Of a DNA stretch of 6,311 bases, positions 1 through 6,311 are shown piece after piece. The translations under genes and the position numbers were made by a program. The notes beneath the pieces are model-generated. The model was not told the origin of the DNA. It was given only the letters and a program-made list of their open reading frames with translations, and did no database searches. The stretch is from an uncultured Verrucomicrobiae bacterium (GTDB lineage: Bacteria; Verrucomicrobiota; Verrucomicrobiia; Palsa-1439). How positions within the stretch are numbered: the first letter of the stretch is position 1; every line of letters begins with the position of its first letter. The stretch lies in NCBI GenBank assembly GCA_937927265.1, contig CALBCO010000259.1, positions 1-6,311 of the forward strand. Direction: 5' to 3'.

Positions 1-45
1 CAGGCTCGCGGCTACAATGACGATTCCTGTGGTGGCGGTGTCCAA
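1..45 (-). CDS. Possible N-terminus of a downstream minus-strand gene (very tentative)
   Basis: A frame starting with TTG at 45-43 reads MDTATTGIVIVAASL and runs off the window. A GAGGGG-like ribosome site lies about 5-6 nt upstream, at the far edge of the palindrome. The hydrophobic run could start a membrane segment or signal sequence. Only 15 codons are visible, the start codon is non-ATG, and no family can be recognised, so this may be chance. Confidence 0.15.
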   Translation of the reverse strand, partial: MDTATTGIVIVAASL

Positions 46-52
46 GTATTCC

Positions 53-86
53 CCTCTTACGTGCAACAATTGTTGCACGTAAGAGG
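53..86. repeat. Perfect 34-bp palindrome downstream of the efflux operon
   Basis: The half-site CCTCTTACGTGCAACAA is followed at once by its exact reverse complement, with the centre between 69 and 70 and no spacer. It begins 30 nt past the permease stop. As RNA it could fold into a ~15-bp stem with a 4-nt AAUU loop, so it may act in 3'-end formation or mRNA protection. However, neither strand has a following U-tract, so it is not a classical intrinsic terminator. As DNA the symmetry would suit a dimeric regulator. I do not recognise the motif as a known operator. Confidence 0.85.
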
Positions 87-115
87 TAATATGGAACTCA
101 GCGGCGGCGGGGCAG

Positions 116-3100
116 TCAGCGGGCGGGGCTTTGCCGGCGACCGAAAATTTGAGAGACCAATACGAAGAACAGCGGGATGAAGATCAGGTCAATAAAGGTC
201 GCCGACAACATGCCGCCGGTAACGGCCGTGCCAATGGCGTTCATCGCACCAGCTCCGGCACCGCTGGCGATGGCCAGCGGCAACACGCCAAAGAAAAACG
301 CCAGCGAGGTCATGATCACCGGTCGAAACCGGATGCGCACTGCCGCCAGTGTCGCGTCCACCAGGCTCAAGCCCGCGCGGCGTTGGTGGCCGATGAATTG
401 GATGATGAGAATGGCGTTCTTGGTCGAAAGCCCCAGCGTGGTCAAGAAACCGATCTGAAAATACACGTCGTTGGGGAAGAACCGCAGCGTGGTGGCCAGC
501 AACGCGCCAAACACACCGAGCGGCAGCATCAGCAGGTTCACAAAGGGAATCGTCCAGCTTTCATAGAGCGCGGCCACGCACAGGAAAATCACCAGAATCG
601 AGAAGGCGTACAGCAACGGCGCTTGCCGGCTGGCCATGCGTTCCTGATAGGAAATGCCGGTGTAGTCGTAGCCGATACCGGCGGGCAGTTTGGCCACGGC
701 TTCTTCCATGGCTTTCATCGCCTCGCCCGTGCTGTAGCCGGGCGCGGGTTCGGCTTGGAAGTTCATCGAGGGAAATCCGTTGTACCGCTCCAGTCGCGGC
801 GAGCCGCTCGTCCAACGCGCCGAGGCCAACGACGCCAACGGCACCATTTGGCCGGTCTGATTGCGCACATGGAGTTTGTGGAGGTCAGCGGGATCGCCGC
901 GGAACGGCGTGTCGGCCTGCAGATACACGCGTTTGACGCGACCGGCCTGGATGAAGTTGTTGACGTAGCTGCTGCCGAACGCGGTGGCCAACGTGTTGTG
1001 GAGGGCAGTAATCGGCACGCCCAGCGCGCCGGCTTTATCCCAGTCAATGTCCACCCGATACTGCGGTACGTCGTCCAAACCGTTGCGGCGGACGTTGATC
1101 AGGCGTTTGTCTTGCATCAGCAAGCCCAGGAACCGCCGGCCCGCTTGCATGAACGCTTCGTGCCCCATGCCGCCGCGGTCGAGCAACTGAAAATCCACGC
1201 CGCGCGCGTTGCCCAGCTCGTTGACCGCTGGCGGCAACACCGGGAACACCAGCGCGTCGCGCATCCGCATAAATGCGCCCATCGCCCGGCCGACGACGGC
1301 TTTGGCGCGCAGGTCCGGACGGTTGCGTTCTTTCCAGTCGCGGAGTTTGACGAAGGCCATTCCGTTGTTTTGCGCCCGCCCGGAGAAACCAAACCCGACC
1401 ACCGTCAGGACGGATTGGACGGTTTCCTTTTCATTTTGGAGATAATGCTCGCGCACCCGGTCGGCCACGGTTTGCGTCTGTTCCAACGTCGTGCCCGTCG
1501 GCGCCATGATGATCGTGAACAACACGCCCTGGTCTTCATCCGGCAGGAAAGACGTCGGCAGCCGCATCAGCAAAAACCCAATCCCGCCGAGCAAGACGAC
1601 ATACATCACGAGATACCGGCACTTCTTGGCCAGCGAATGGCCGACGAGCCCGAGATACCGGTCGCGGACCCAGAAAAACCCGCGGTCAAACCGCAGCAAG
1701 AACGGCCGCAGCCACGGCGTCGCGTTCTCGGCCGGCTCGTGCCCTTTCGGCACGGGGCGCAACAGGTTCGCGCACAACACGGGCGTCAAAATCAACGCCA
1801 CCACCACCGACAACATCATCGCAGTGATGATCGTGATCGAGAACTGCCGGTAGATGATGCCTGTCGAGCCGGGGAAAAACGCCATCGGCCCAAACACCGC
1901 CGAAAGCACCAACCCGATGCCGATCAACGCGCTGGTGATCTGGCCCATGGATTTTTTCGTCGCCTCGCGCGGCGAAAGCCCTTCCTCGGCCATGATGCGC
2001 TCGACGTTTTCCACCACGATGATCGCGTCGTCCACCAACAACCCAATCGCCAGCACCATCGCGAACATGGTGAGCATGTTGATCGAAAACCCAAATGCGC
2101 CCAGCACCGCAAACGTGCCAAGCAACACCACCGGCACTGCGATGGTCGGGATCAACGTGGCGCGCAGGTTGCCCATGAACAACCACATCACCAGAAACAC
2201 CAGCACCACCGCTTCCAACAGCGTCTTCACCACTTCGTGAATCGCCACACGGATGAACGGCGTTGTGTCGTACGGATATGCCACTTTCAGGCCGGGCGGG
2301 AAAAACTGGCTCATCTCGGCGAGCTTGGCTTTCACCCGGTCGGCCGTCTCCAAGGCGTTGGCGCCCGGCGCCTGCCGGATCGCCAGCCCCGCGCAGGGGC
2401 GACCATTGAATTGGACTTGCACATCGTAGTTCTCCGCGCCCAACTCGGTCCGCCCCACGTCGCGGATGCGCACCACCGAGCCGTCCGGCTGGGTGCGAAT
2501 CGGGATCGCAGCAAATTCCTCTGGTGTCTTGAGAAGATTCTGGACGATAATCGAAGCGTTGAGTTTCTGTCCCGGCTCGGCCGGCAACCCGCCGAATTGG
2601 CCCGCAGAAATTTCGACGTTGTACGCGCGCAACGCCGCCTGCACATCCTCGATGGTCAAACCATACCCGGTCAGTTTATCGGGATCGAGCCAGACCCGCA
2701 TCGCGTAGGGTGACCCGAAACTCATCACCTCGCCCACCCCCGGTACCCGCGCCAAGACCTTCTCCAGATTGGAGATGGCATAATCGCGCAAATCCGTCCC
2801 GTCCATGCTGCCGTCCTCGGAAATCAAGGCGACAATCAGGAGGAAGTTGCGGGTGGACTTATTGACCATCAACCCGGCCCGTTGGACGGCGTCGGGCAAC
2901 CCGGCCAGCGCCAACTGCAGTTTGTTTTGCACCTTTGCCCACGCCAAATCGGGGTCAGTACCGGGCTTGAATGTCAACTCCACGCGCGACCCGCCGGCCG
3001 AATCACTCGTGCCCGACAGATACAACAAATCATCGAACCCCGTCATCTTCTGCTCGATGATCTGCGTGACGCTGTTCTCAACGGTTTCCGCCGAGCCGCC

Positions 3101-3253
3101 CGGATAGAAACCGTCAATGGCAATGGACGGCGGCGCAATCGGCGGGTACTGCGAGATGGGCAGGTTGTAAATCGCCAAAACGCCGAGCACCATGATCACA
3201 ATCGCGATCACCCACGCGAACACGGGCCGGTCGAGAAAAAATCGGGAAAGCAT
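116..3253 (-). CDS. RND multidrug efflux transporter, inner-membrane permease (HAE-1 family, AcrB-like)
   Basis: This is a 1045-residue proton/drug antiporter, matching AcrB length (1049). In AcrB-like pumps a trimer takes drugs from the periplasm or outer leaflet and drives them through the adaptor and channel. I chose the start at MLSRFFLDRPVFAW because this is the family N-terminus. A longer in-frame extension to 3334 would lie inside the adaptor gene and adds an Arg-rich leader. TM1 is at about 10-28. The proton relay is intact: D408 and D409 in GLLVDDAIIVVENV, K945 in LSTKNAIL, R975 in RIRFRP and T982 in MTSLAF. The switch-loop phenylalanines are kept as GFGF (620-623). Other AcrB-like stretches are GSPRLERYNGFPSM (817-830), FLCVAALYESW (890-900) and GAGAGAMNAIGTAVTGGM (998-1015). 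A GVDF at 685-688 sits where AcrB, from memory, has GFDF in the proximal pocket, so specificity may differ. It follows the adaptor gene after 7 nt. The sequence appears intact and is probably functional. Confidence 0.97.
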   Translation of the reverse strand: MLSRFFLDRPVFAWVIAIVIMVLGVLAIYNLPISQYPPIAPPSIAIDGFYPGGSAETVENSVTQIIEQKMTGFDDLLYLSGTSDSAGGSRVELTFKPGTDPDLAWAKVQNKLQLALAGLPDAVQRAGLMVNKSTRNFLLIVALISEDGSMDGTDLRDYAISNLEKVLARVPGVGEVMSFGSPYAMRVWLDPDKLTGYGLTIEDVQAALRAYNVEISAGQFGGLPAEPGQKLNASIIVQNLLKTPEEFAAIPIRTQPDGSVVRIRDVGRTELGAENYDVQVQFNGRPCAGLAIRQAPGANALETADRVKAKLAEMSQFFPPGLKVAYPYDTTPFIRVAIHEVVKTLLEAVVLVFLVMWLFMGNLRATLIPTIAVPVVLLGTFAVLGAFGFSINMLTMFAMVLAIGLLVDDAIIVVENVERIMAEEGLSPREATKKSMGQITSALIGIGLVLSAVFGPMAFFPGSTGIIYRQFSITIITAMMLSVVVALILTPVLCANLLRPVPKGHEPAENATPWLRPFLLRFDRGFFWVRDRYLGLVGHSLAKKCRYLVMYVVLLGGIGFLLMRLPTSFLPDEDQGVLFTIIMAPTGTTLEQTQTVADRVREHYLQNEKETVQSVLTVVGFGFSGRAQNNGMAFVKLRDWKERNRPDLRAKAVVGRAMGAFMRMRDALVFPVLPPAVNELGNARGVDFQLLDRGGMGHEAFMQAGRRFLGLLMQDKRLINVRRNGLDDVPQYRVDIDWDKAGALGVPITALHNTLATAFGSSYVNNFIQAGRVKRVYLQADTPFRGDPADLHKLHVRNQTGQMVPLASLASARWTSGSPRLERYNGFPSMNFQAEPAPGYSTGEAMKAMEEAVAKLPAGIGYDYTGISYQERMASRQAPLLYAFSILVIFLCVAALYESWTIPFVNLLMLPLGVFGALLATTLRFFPNDVYFQIGFLTTLGLSTKNAILIIQFIGHQRRAGLSLVDATLAAVRIRFRPVIMTSLAFFFGVLPLAIASGAGAGAMNAIGTAVTGGMLSATFIDLIFIPLFFVLVSQIFGRRQSPAR

Positions 3254-3257
3254 GGCG

Positions 3258-3262
3258 TCCTT
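3258..3262 (-). promoter_or_regulatory. Shine-Dalgarno of the RND permease gene, overlapping the adaptor stop codon
   Basis: The minus strand reads AAGGA, 4 nt before the ATG at 3253-3251. Its first two bases belong to the TAA stop of the adaptor gene. Together with the family N-terminus, this supports the permease start at 3253 rather than the longer frame starting at 3334. The stop/ribosome-site overlap suggests re-initiation by ribosomes finishing the adaptor. Confidence 0.65.
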
Positions 3263-4349
3263 ACCGCGTGGCCGGCACGCTCGCCGCAACCTTGACCGGC
3301 ATGCCGGGCCGAATCTTCTGCAACCCCTCCACAATCACCTGATCGCCCGGGGCGAGACCGCCGGTCACCAGCCATTGGTTGCTGATGGCTCGGTCAATTT
3401 GTAACGCGCGCAATTCGGCGACGCCCTGGACGTTGACCACCATCGCCAGCGGCACACCTTTCGGATCGCGCGACACGGCGTTTTGCGGCACAAGAATCGC
3501 CCGGTCGTTGACCCCCTCTTGCACCACCGCCCGCACAAACATCCCCGGCAACAACACGCCGTCCGGGTTCGGGAACACCATCCGCACAATCACCGTCGCT
3601 GTGGCCGGGTTCACCGACACGTCTCGAAATTCCAATGTACCCTCATGCGAAAATTTCGTGCCGTCCTCGAGAATCAATTGCACCTTTTCCGGCTGCGCCC
3701 CGTCGCGATTCAATCCCCTGTTGGCCCGCCGCCGTTGCCAGCGCAACAACTCCGCCGTGGACTGCGGCACGTCCACGTAGATCGGGTCAAGCTGCTGAAT
3801 CGTCGCCAACGGCACCGGTTGATACGCCGTCACAATCGCCCCCTCGGTCACGCTGGATCGGCCAATCCGGCCGGCAATCGGCGCGGTGATCTGGGTATAA
3901 CCCAAATGAATCCGCGCCATCGCCAATTCCGCCTCGGCCTGTTTGAGCGCGGCAACGGCGTCATCGTACGTTTGCTGGCTGACCGCCTTGACCGCCAACG
4001 CTCCCTGGTAACGCTCCACCCGCAAGCGGAGCGTGGCCACGTTGGCTTCGGCCTTTGCCAGCGTCGCCTCAAATGGCGCGGGATCAATCTGGTAAAGCAC
4101 CTCGCCAGCCTTCACGTCGGTGCCTTCGGTGAAGAAGCGTTTCTGGATCAAACCGTTGGCTTGCGGCCGGATTTCCGCAATCAGATACGGCGAGGTTCGC
4201 CCCGGCAACTCCGTCGTCAATGTCACCGGCTGCGTCGCCACCGTGACCACCGCGACTTCCGGTGGTGGCAAGGCGCCCTGCGGTTGTTGCGGGGCGCGCG
4301 AACAGCCAGCCACCAGCGCCAATGCCAAAAACATTCCCAGCCATTTCAT
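3261..4349 (-). CDS. RND efflux periplasmic adaptor (membrane fusion protein, AcrA/MexA type), lipoprotein
   Basis: This 362-residue adaptor would link the inner-membrane antiporter to the outer-membrane channel. The N-terminus MKWLGMFLALALVAGCS is a lipoprotein signal with lipobox LVAGC (C16 acylated), as in AcrA. The expected order of domains is visible. A first beta-barrel/lipoyl strand region lies around 31-91 (ELPGRTSPYLIAEIRPQANG, then EGTDVKAGEVLYQIDP). A helical hairpin follows at about 92-148, rich in Ala, Glu and Arg and including SQQTYDDAVAALKQAEAEL. The second lipoyl half is at about 150-185 (TQITAPIAGRIGRSSVTEGAIV). The beta-barrel runs to about 280 (VNPATATVIVRMVFPNPDGVLLPGMFV), and the membrane-proximal domain runs to the end (ILVPQNAVSRD, GDQVIVEGLQKIRPGMPV). 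Length is slightly below AcrA (397). A good Shine-Dalgarno precedes the ATG, and the gene overlaps the channel gene by 4 nt. The specific pump cannot be named from sequence alone. Confidence 0.95.
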   Translation of the reverse strand: MKWLGMFLALALVAGCSRAPQQPQGALPPPEVAVVTVATQPVTLTTELPGRTSPYLIAEIRPQANGLIQKRFFTEGTDVKAGEVLYQIDPAPFEATLAKAEANVATLRLRVERYQGALAVKAVSQQTYDDAVAALKQAEAELAMARIHLGYTQITAPIAGRIGRSSVTEGAIVTAYQPVPLATIQQLDPIYVDVPQSTAELLRWQRRRANRGLNRDGAQPEKVQLILEDGTKFSHEGTLEFRDVSVNPATATVIVRMVFPNPDGVLLPGMFVRAVVQEGVNDRAILVPQNAVSRDPKGVPLAMVVNVQGVAELRALQIDRAISNQWLVTGGLAPGDQVIVEGLQKIRPGMPVKVAASVPATR

Positions 4350-5776
4350 GATTTTTTCACCTCCGGCTCCCAGCCGCCGCCGAGCGCCTTGAACAACGCG
4401 ACCAAATACGTCACCACCGCCTGCTCGCTCTGCGCGTGCTGGTCCTCGATCTGGTACAGCGACCGTTCAGCATCCAACACGTTCAGAAACTCGATCAATC
4501 CTTGGTCGTACAATTGCCGGGCCAACGCCGCCGCCTGCCGACTCGCCGCCACCGCCTCGCGAAGTTGCCGGCATCGCTCCTGTTCCTGTTGGTAGGCCAC
4601 CAACGCGTTTTCGGCTTCCTCAAACGCCGTCAGCACCGTCTTTTCATACTCGGCCAACGCCTGTTCCTGCCGGGCGCTCTGGGCGCGAATCTTCGCCCGG
4701 ATTTGCGGGAACTCCAGCAACCGCCACGTCACCTTCGGCCCCGCCGACCAGAACCGGCTGCCCGCAGTGAATAAATCGCCCCCGCTCAAACTCGAAAAAC
4801 CGCCACCGCCAAGCAAGACGAGCTTCGGCCACAACTCTGCCGTCTGCATCCCAATTTGCGCCGTGGCCGACGCAAGCGCCCGTTCGCGTTGCCGGACATC
4901 CGGTCGCCGCCGCAACAATTCCGACGGCAACCCGACCGGTACCGTTGGCGGCGCAGCCGGTAACGCCGCTGGTTGACTCAATTCTTCCTGCAATGACCCC
5001 GGCGGCAGAGCCAGCAACACTTCCACCCGATGCCGCGCCCGCGCCAGTGCCGCCTCCAACAACGGCACCTGCGCTTCCGTGGCCGCCAAAACCGACCGGG
5101 CTTGCGCCATGTCGAGTTCACTGGCCAACCCCGCACTGAACCGGTGAGTCGTAATGGCCAATGCCTCACGCTGGACAACGATGTTTTGGCGGGCAATGGC
5201 GAGCCGGCGTTGGTAGCCGCGCAACTCCAAATAGCCGCGCGCCACTTCCGCCACTAACGCCACTTGCACCCCATACCGCGCCTCCAAAATCGCCGCGTAT
5301 TCCGCCGTGGCCGCTTCCAATGTCCGCCGTTGGCCACCAAAAATGTCAATCTCCCACGTTGCATCGAGACCAGCTTGGAACGATTCCGTCTCCAGTTTCA
5401 GTCCCGTGAACGTCTGCGCGTTTTCGGACAGTCGCTGCCGTTTATACTGGCCGGACGCGCTGATGGTCGGCAGAAAATCCGCGAGCGCGCCGCTGCGCCA
5501 TGCTTTGGCTTCCTTGACGCGAGCGATGGCGATCCGTAAGTCGTGGTTTGTTTGCACCGCCCGGGTGATGAGCGAATCCAACACAGGATCGTTGAAGGAT
5601 TGCCACCACTGAGCCACCTCGGCGGCGTTGGTGTTGACGCCATCGGTAGCCCATTGCGCCGGTGCGGCGGTTTTCGGCGGCCGGTAGTCCGGCCCGACCG
5701 AACAGCCAACCGCAAACAACATGGCCGCTTCGAGCAGGCTCGCCGCTACAACCGGATGGGGGGAGAGGCGTTTCAT
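4346..5776 (-). CDS. RND efflux outer-membrane factor lipoprotein (NodT/OprM family)
   Basis: This 476-residue protein is a normal length for the TolC-like outer-membrane channels of RND pumps. Such channels trimerise into an outer-membrane beta barrel with a long periplasmic helical tunnel. A lipoprotein signal peptide is visible: KR at 2-3, a hydrophobic core, then a lipobox ending FAVGC with C25 as the acylated residue, followed by SVGPDYRPP, typical of the family. Further family marks are WWQSFNDPVLDSLI (57-70), TWEIDIFGGQRR (140-151), GLPSELLRRRPDVRQRERAL (282-301) and the C-terminal repeat of the helical fold ending near LIEFLNVLDAERSLY (427-441) and ALGGGWEP (464-471). The start overlaps the preceding stop as ATGA and has no strong Shine-Dalgarno, which suggests translational coupling. 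The stop overlaps the adaptor start in the same way. Gene order is channel first, unlike mexAB-oprM where the channel is last. No frameshift or internal damage is seen. Confidence 0.95.
   Translation of the reverse strand: MKRLSPHPVVAASLLEAAMLFAVGCSVGPDYRPPKTAAPAQWATDGVNTNAAEVAQWWQSFNDPVLDSLITRAVQTNHDLRIAIARVKEAKAWRSGALADFLPTISASGQYKRQRLSENAQTFTGLKLETESFQAGLDATWEIDIFGGQRRTLEAATAEYAAILEARYGVQVALVAEVARGYLELRGYQRRLAIARQNIVVQREALAITTHRFSAGLASELDMAQARSVLAATEAQVPLLEAALARARHRVEVLLALPPGSLQEELSQPAALPAAPPTVPVGLPSELLRRRPDVRQRERALASATAQIGMQTAELWPKLVLLGGGGFSSLSGGDLFTAGSRFWSAGPKVTWRLLEFPQIRAKIRAQSARQEQALAEYEKTVLTAFEEAENALVAYQQEQERCRQLREAVAASRQAAALARQLYDQGLIEFLNVLDAERSLYQIEDQHAQSEQAVVTYLVALFKALGGGWEPEVKKS
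4357..4364 (-). promoter_or_regulatory. Shine-Dalgarno of the adaptor gene
   Basis: The minus strand reads GGAGGTGA, 7 nt before the ATG at 4349-4347. It lies inside the last codons of the channel gene. It is a near-consensus ribosome site and the strongest in the operon, so the adaptor may be translated well even without coupling. It fixes the adaptor start and supports the lipoprotein signal beginning MKWLG. Confidence 0.85.
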
Positions 5777-6311
5777 GAGAGTTGCCGGAGCGCACCGAGC
5801 GAAAACCTTGCGATGTGGGCGGCGACCCGCTCGAGGTCAGCCGGTTCGTATTTGAAGTCCGGCGTCATCCGCTGAATCGCTGGCTTGGCGTGATAGTAGT
5901 AGAGGCATTGACCAAGAATGCTGCGACAACACAGCAACACGAGTTCCGGACTGGCCGACGGGCCGAGTAACGCCCGCACAATTTCCGCCAGCCGCTCGAA
6001 TTGCGGGCGGAACAAGTCGTTAATGAGCCGATCAAGCGCAATGGTCGGCGCCAACATCTCGTGCGCCAGCAACCGACTGAACCACGCCGGTCGGGTCGGG
6101 TCGAGCACGCGCAAGTCTACTTGATAACCCTCATGGGTGCGGATGGCGGTCTTGGTCACGCCAGCAGCCAGTACCTCATACACCTGCGCCGATTGGCGAA
6201 AGTGAGCCATGATTGCCTCAGTTCGGTCCGGAGTTGCAGCCACCAGCAGGTCTATGTCACCGATGGTGTCCTGCATACGGCGCACGCTGCCGGCGACCGA
6301 AGAGGCCACTA
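5773..6311 (-). CDS. Chimeric frame: family X DNA polymerase palm fragment fused to TetR-family (CerR-type) C-terminal domain, 5' partial
   Basis: The open frame enters from beyond the window. The first in-window start-like codon is GTG at 6309-6307, but the polymerase motif begins only a few residues later, so it is probably internal. Numbering from that GTG, residues 1-68 look like the palm of a family X DNA polymerase: GSVRR (7-11), GDID (17-20, with D18 and D20), KTAIR (53-57) and QVDLRV (63-68, with D65). These include the three Asp that bind catalytic metal in the family. From about residue 69 the sequence changes to a TetR/AcrR regulator C-terminal half: RPAWFSRLLAHEM (73-85), PTIALDRL, RPQFERL and GQCLYYYHAKPAI (133-145). 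This resembles the CerR/CecR-type ligand-binding and dimer region. The TetR helix-turn-helix and roughly 115 N-terminal residues of a usual ~220-residue regulator are absent, as are the rest of the polymerase palm, thumb and PHP domain. The stop overlaps the next start as ATGA. I am confident of both halves. Whether the join is biological is uncertain. Confidence 0.8.
   Translation of the reverse strand, partial: VASSVAGSVRRMQDTIGDIDLLVAATPDRTEAIMAHFRQSAQVYEVLAAGVTKTAIRTHEGYQVDLRVLDPTRPAWFSRLLAHEMLAPTIALDRLINDLFRPQFERLAEIVRALLGPSASPELVLLCCRSILGQCLYYYHAKPAIQRMTPDFKYEPADLERVAAHIARFSLGALRQLS
6089..6103. repeat. Short GGTCG-type tandem repeat at the PolX/TetR junction
   Basis: The plus strand reads ggtcgggtcgggtcg, three imperfect copies of a 5-base unit. 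It sits where the translated frame changes from family X polymerase sequence (ending near VDLRV) to TetR sequence (starting near LDPTRP). Such a microhomology could have guided either illegitimate recombination in the cell or a mis-join during assembly. Taken alone, a 15-base GC-rich repeat could also be chance. Confidence 0.5.

Noticed and set aside
17..82. A 21-codon plus-strand mini-ORF ending in the palindrome (ATG at 17-19, TAA at 80-82)
   Set aside because: It has no ribosome site and no recognisable content, and half of it is the palindrome itself.
53..86. The palindrome as a classical intrinsic terminator
   Set aside because: The stem is strong, but no run of T follows it on either strand, so the standard terminator call is not supported.
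131..2713. An 860-codon open frame on the plus strand, antisense to the permease gene
   Set aside because: Its product is dominated by His, Arg and Gln with no recognisable domain or membrane segment. It is exactly opposite a clearly real AcrB-like gene. Long antisense frames are a usual by-product of GC-rich codon use.
3254..3334. An in-frame N-terminal extension of the permease (27 extra residues)
   Set aside because: It lies inside the adaptor coding sequence and is Arg/Cys-rich. The family N-terminus MLSRFFLDRPVFAW begins at 3253, with a suitable ribosome site.
3483..4595. A 370-codon plus-strand frame antisense to the adaptor and channel genes
   Set aside because: It has the same low-complexity His/Arg/Gln composition, crosses the boundary of two real genes, and shows no motif. 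It is treated as a shadow.
5735..5751. A 17-nt stretch matching positions 1-17 at 16 of 17 bases (caggctcgc.gctacaa)
   Set aside because: Both copies, read on the minus strand, encode VAASL in hydrophobic segments. With only 17 nt and shared coding constraints, this is more likely coincidence than a repeat element.

Overview
The window is almost entirely one minus-strand operon for a tripartite RND (HAE-1, AcrB-type) multidrug efflux pump. It comes from a Gram-negative bacterium with GC content around 60%, since the pump includes an outer-membrane factor and two lipoproteins. The lineage cannot be fixed from the sequence. A non-enterobacterial group such as Verrucomicrobiota is a weak guess, based only on operon layout and general sequence flavour.

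Reading in the direction of transcription (high to low coordinates), there are four coding regions. (1) 6311-5773 is an open frame entering from beyond the window edge. Its C-terminal ~108 residues are the ligand-binding/dimerisation part of a TetR/AcrR-family regulator (CerR/CecR-like C-terminal domain). (2) 5776-4346 is a NodT/OprM-type outer-membrane factor lipoprotein. (3) 4349-3261 is an AcrA-type periplasmic adaptor lipoprotein. (4) 3253-116 is the inner-membrane RND proton/drug antiporter. The first two junctions are ATGA overlaps and the third is a 7-nt gap, so the genes are almost certainly co-transcribed and translationally coupled. Together they would form one envelope-spanning pump: the antiporter captures substrate, the adaptor bridges, and the outer-membrane channel exports.

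The most unusual feature is the first frame. Its N-terminal ~68 residues are not TetR but the catalytic palm of a family X DNA polymerase (GSVRR, GDID and QVDLRV motifs with all three metal-binding Asp). This is joined in frame to a TetR C-terminal half that has lost its helix-turn-helix. The join lies at about 6090-6110, next to a short GGTCG-type tandem repeat. It is either a real gene fusion/deletion that removed the repressor's DNA-binding domain, or an assembly chimera.

The only non-coding stretch is 1-115, downstream of the antiporter gene. It holds a perfect 34-bp palindrome (53-86) with no U-tract, and possibly the first codons of another minus-strand gene running off the window.
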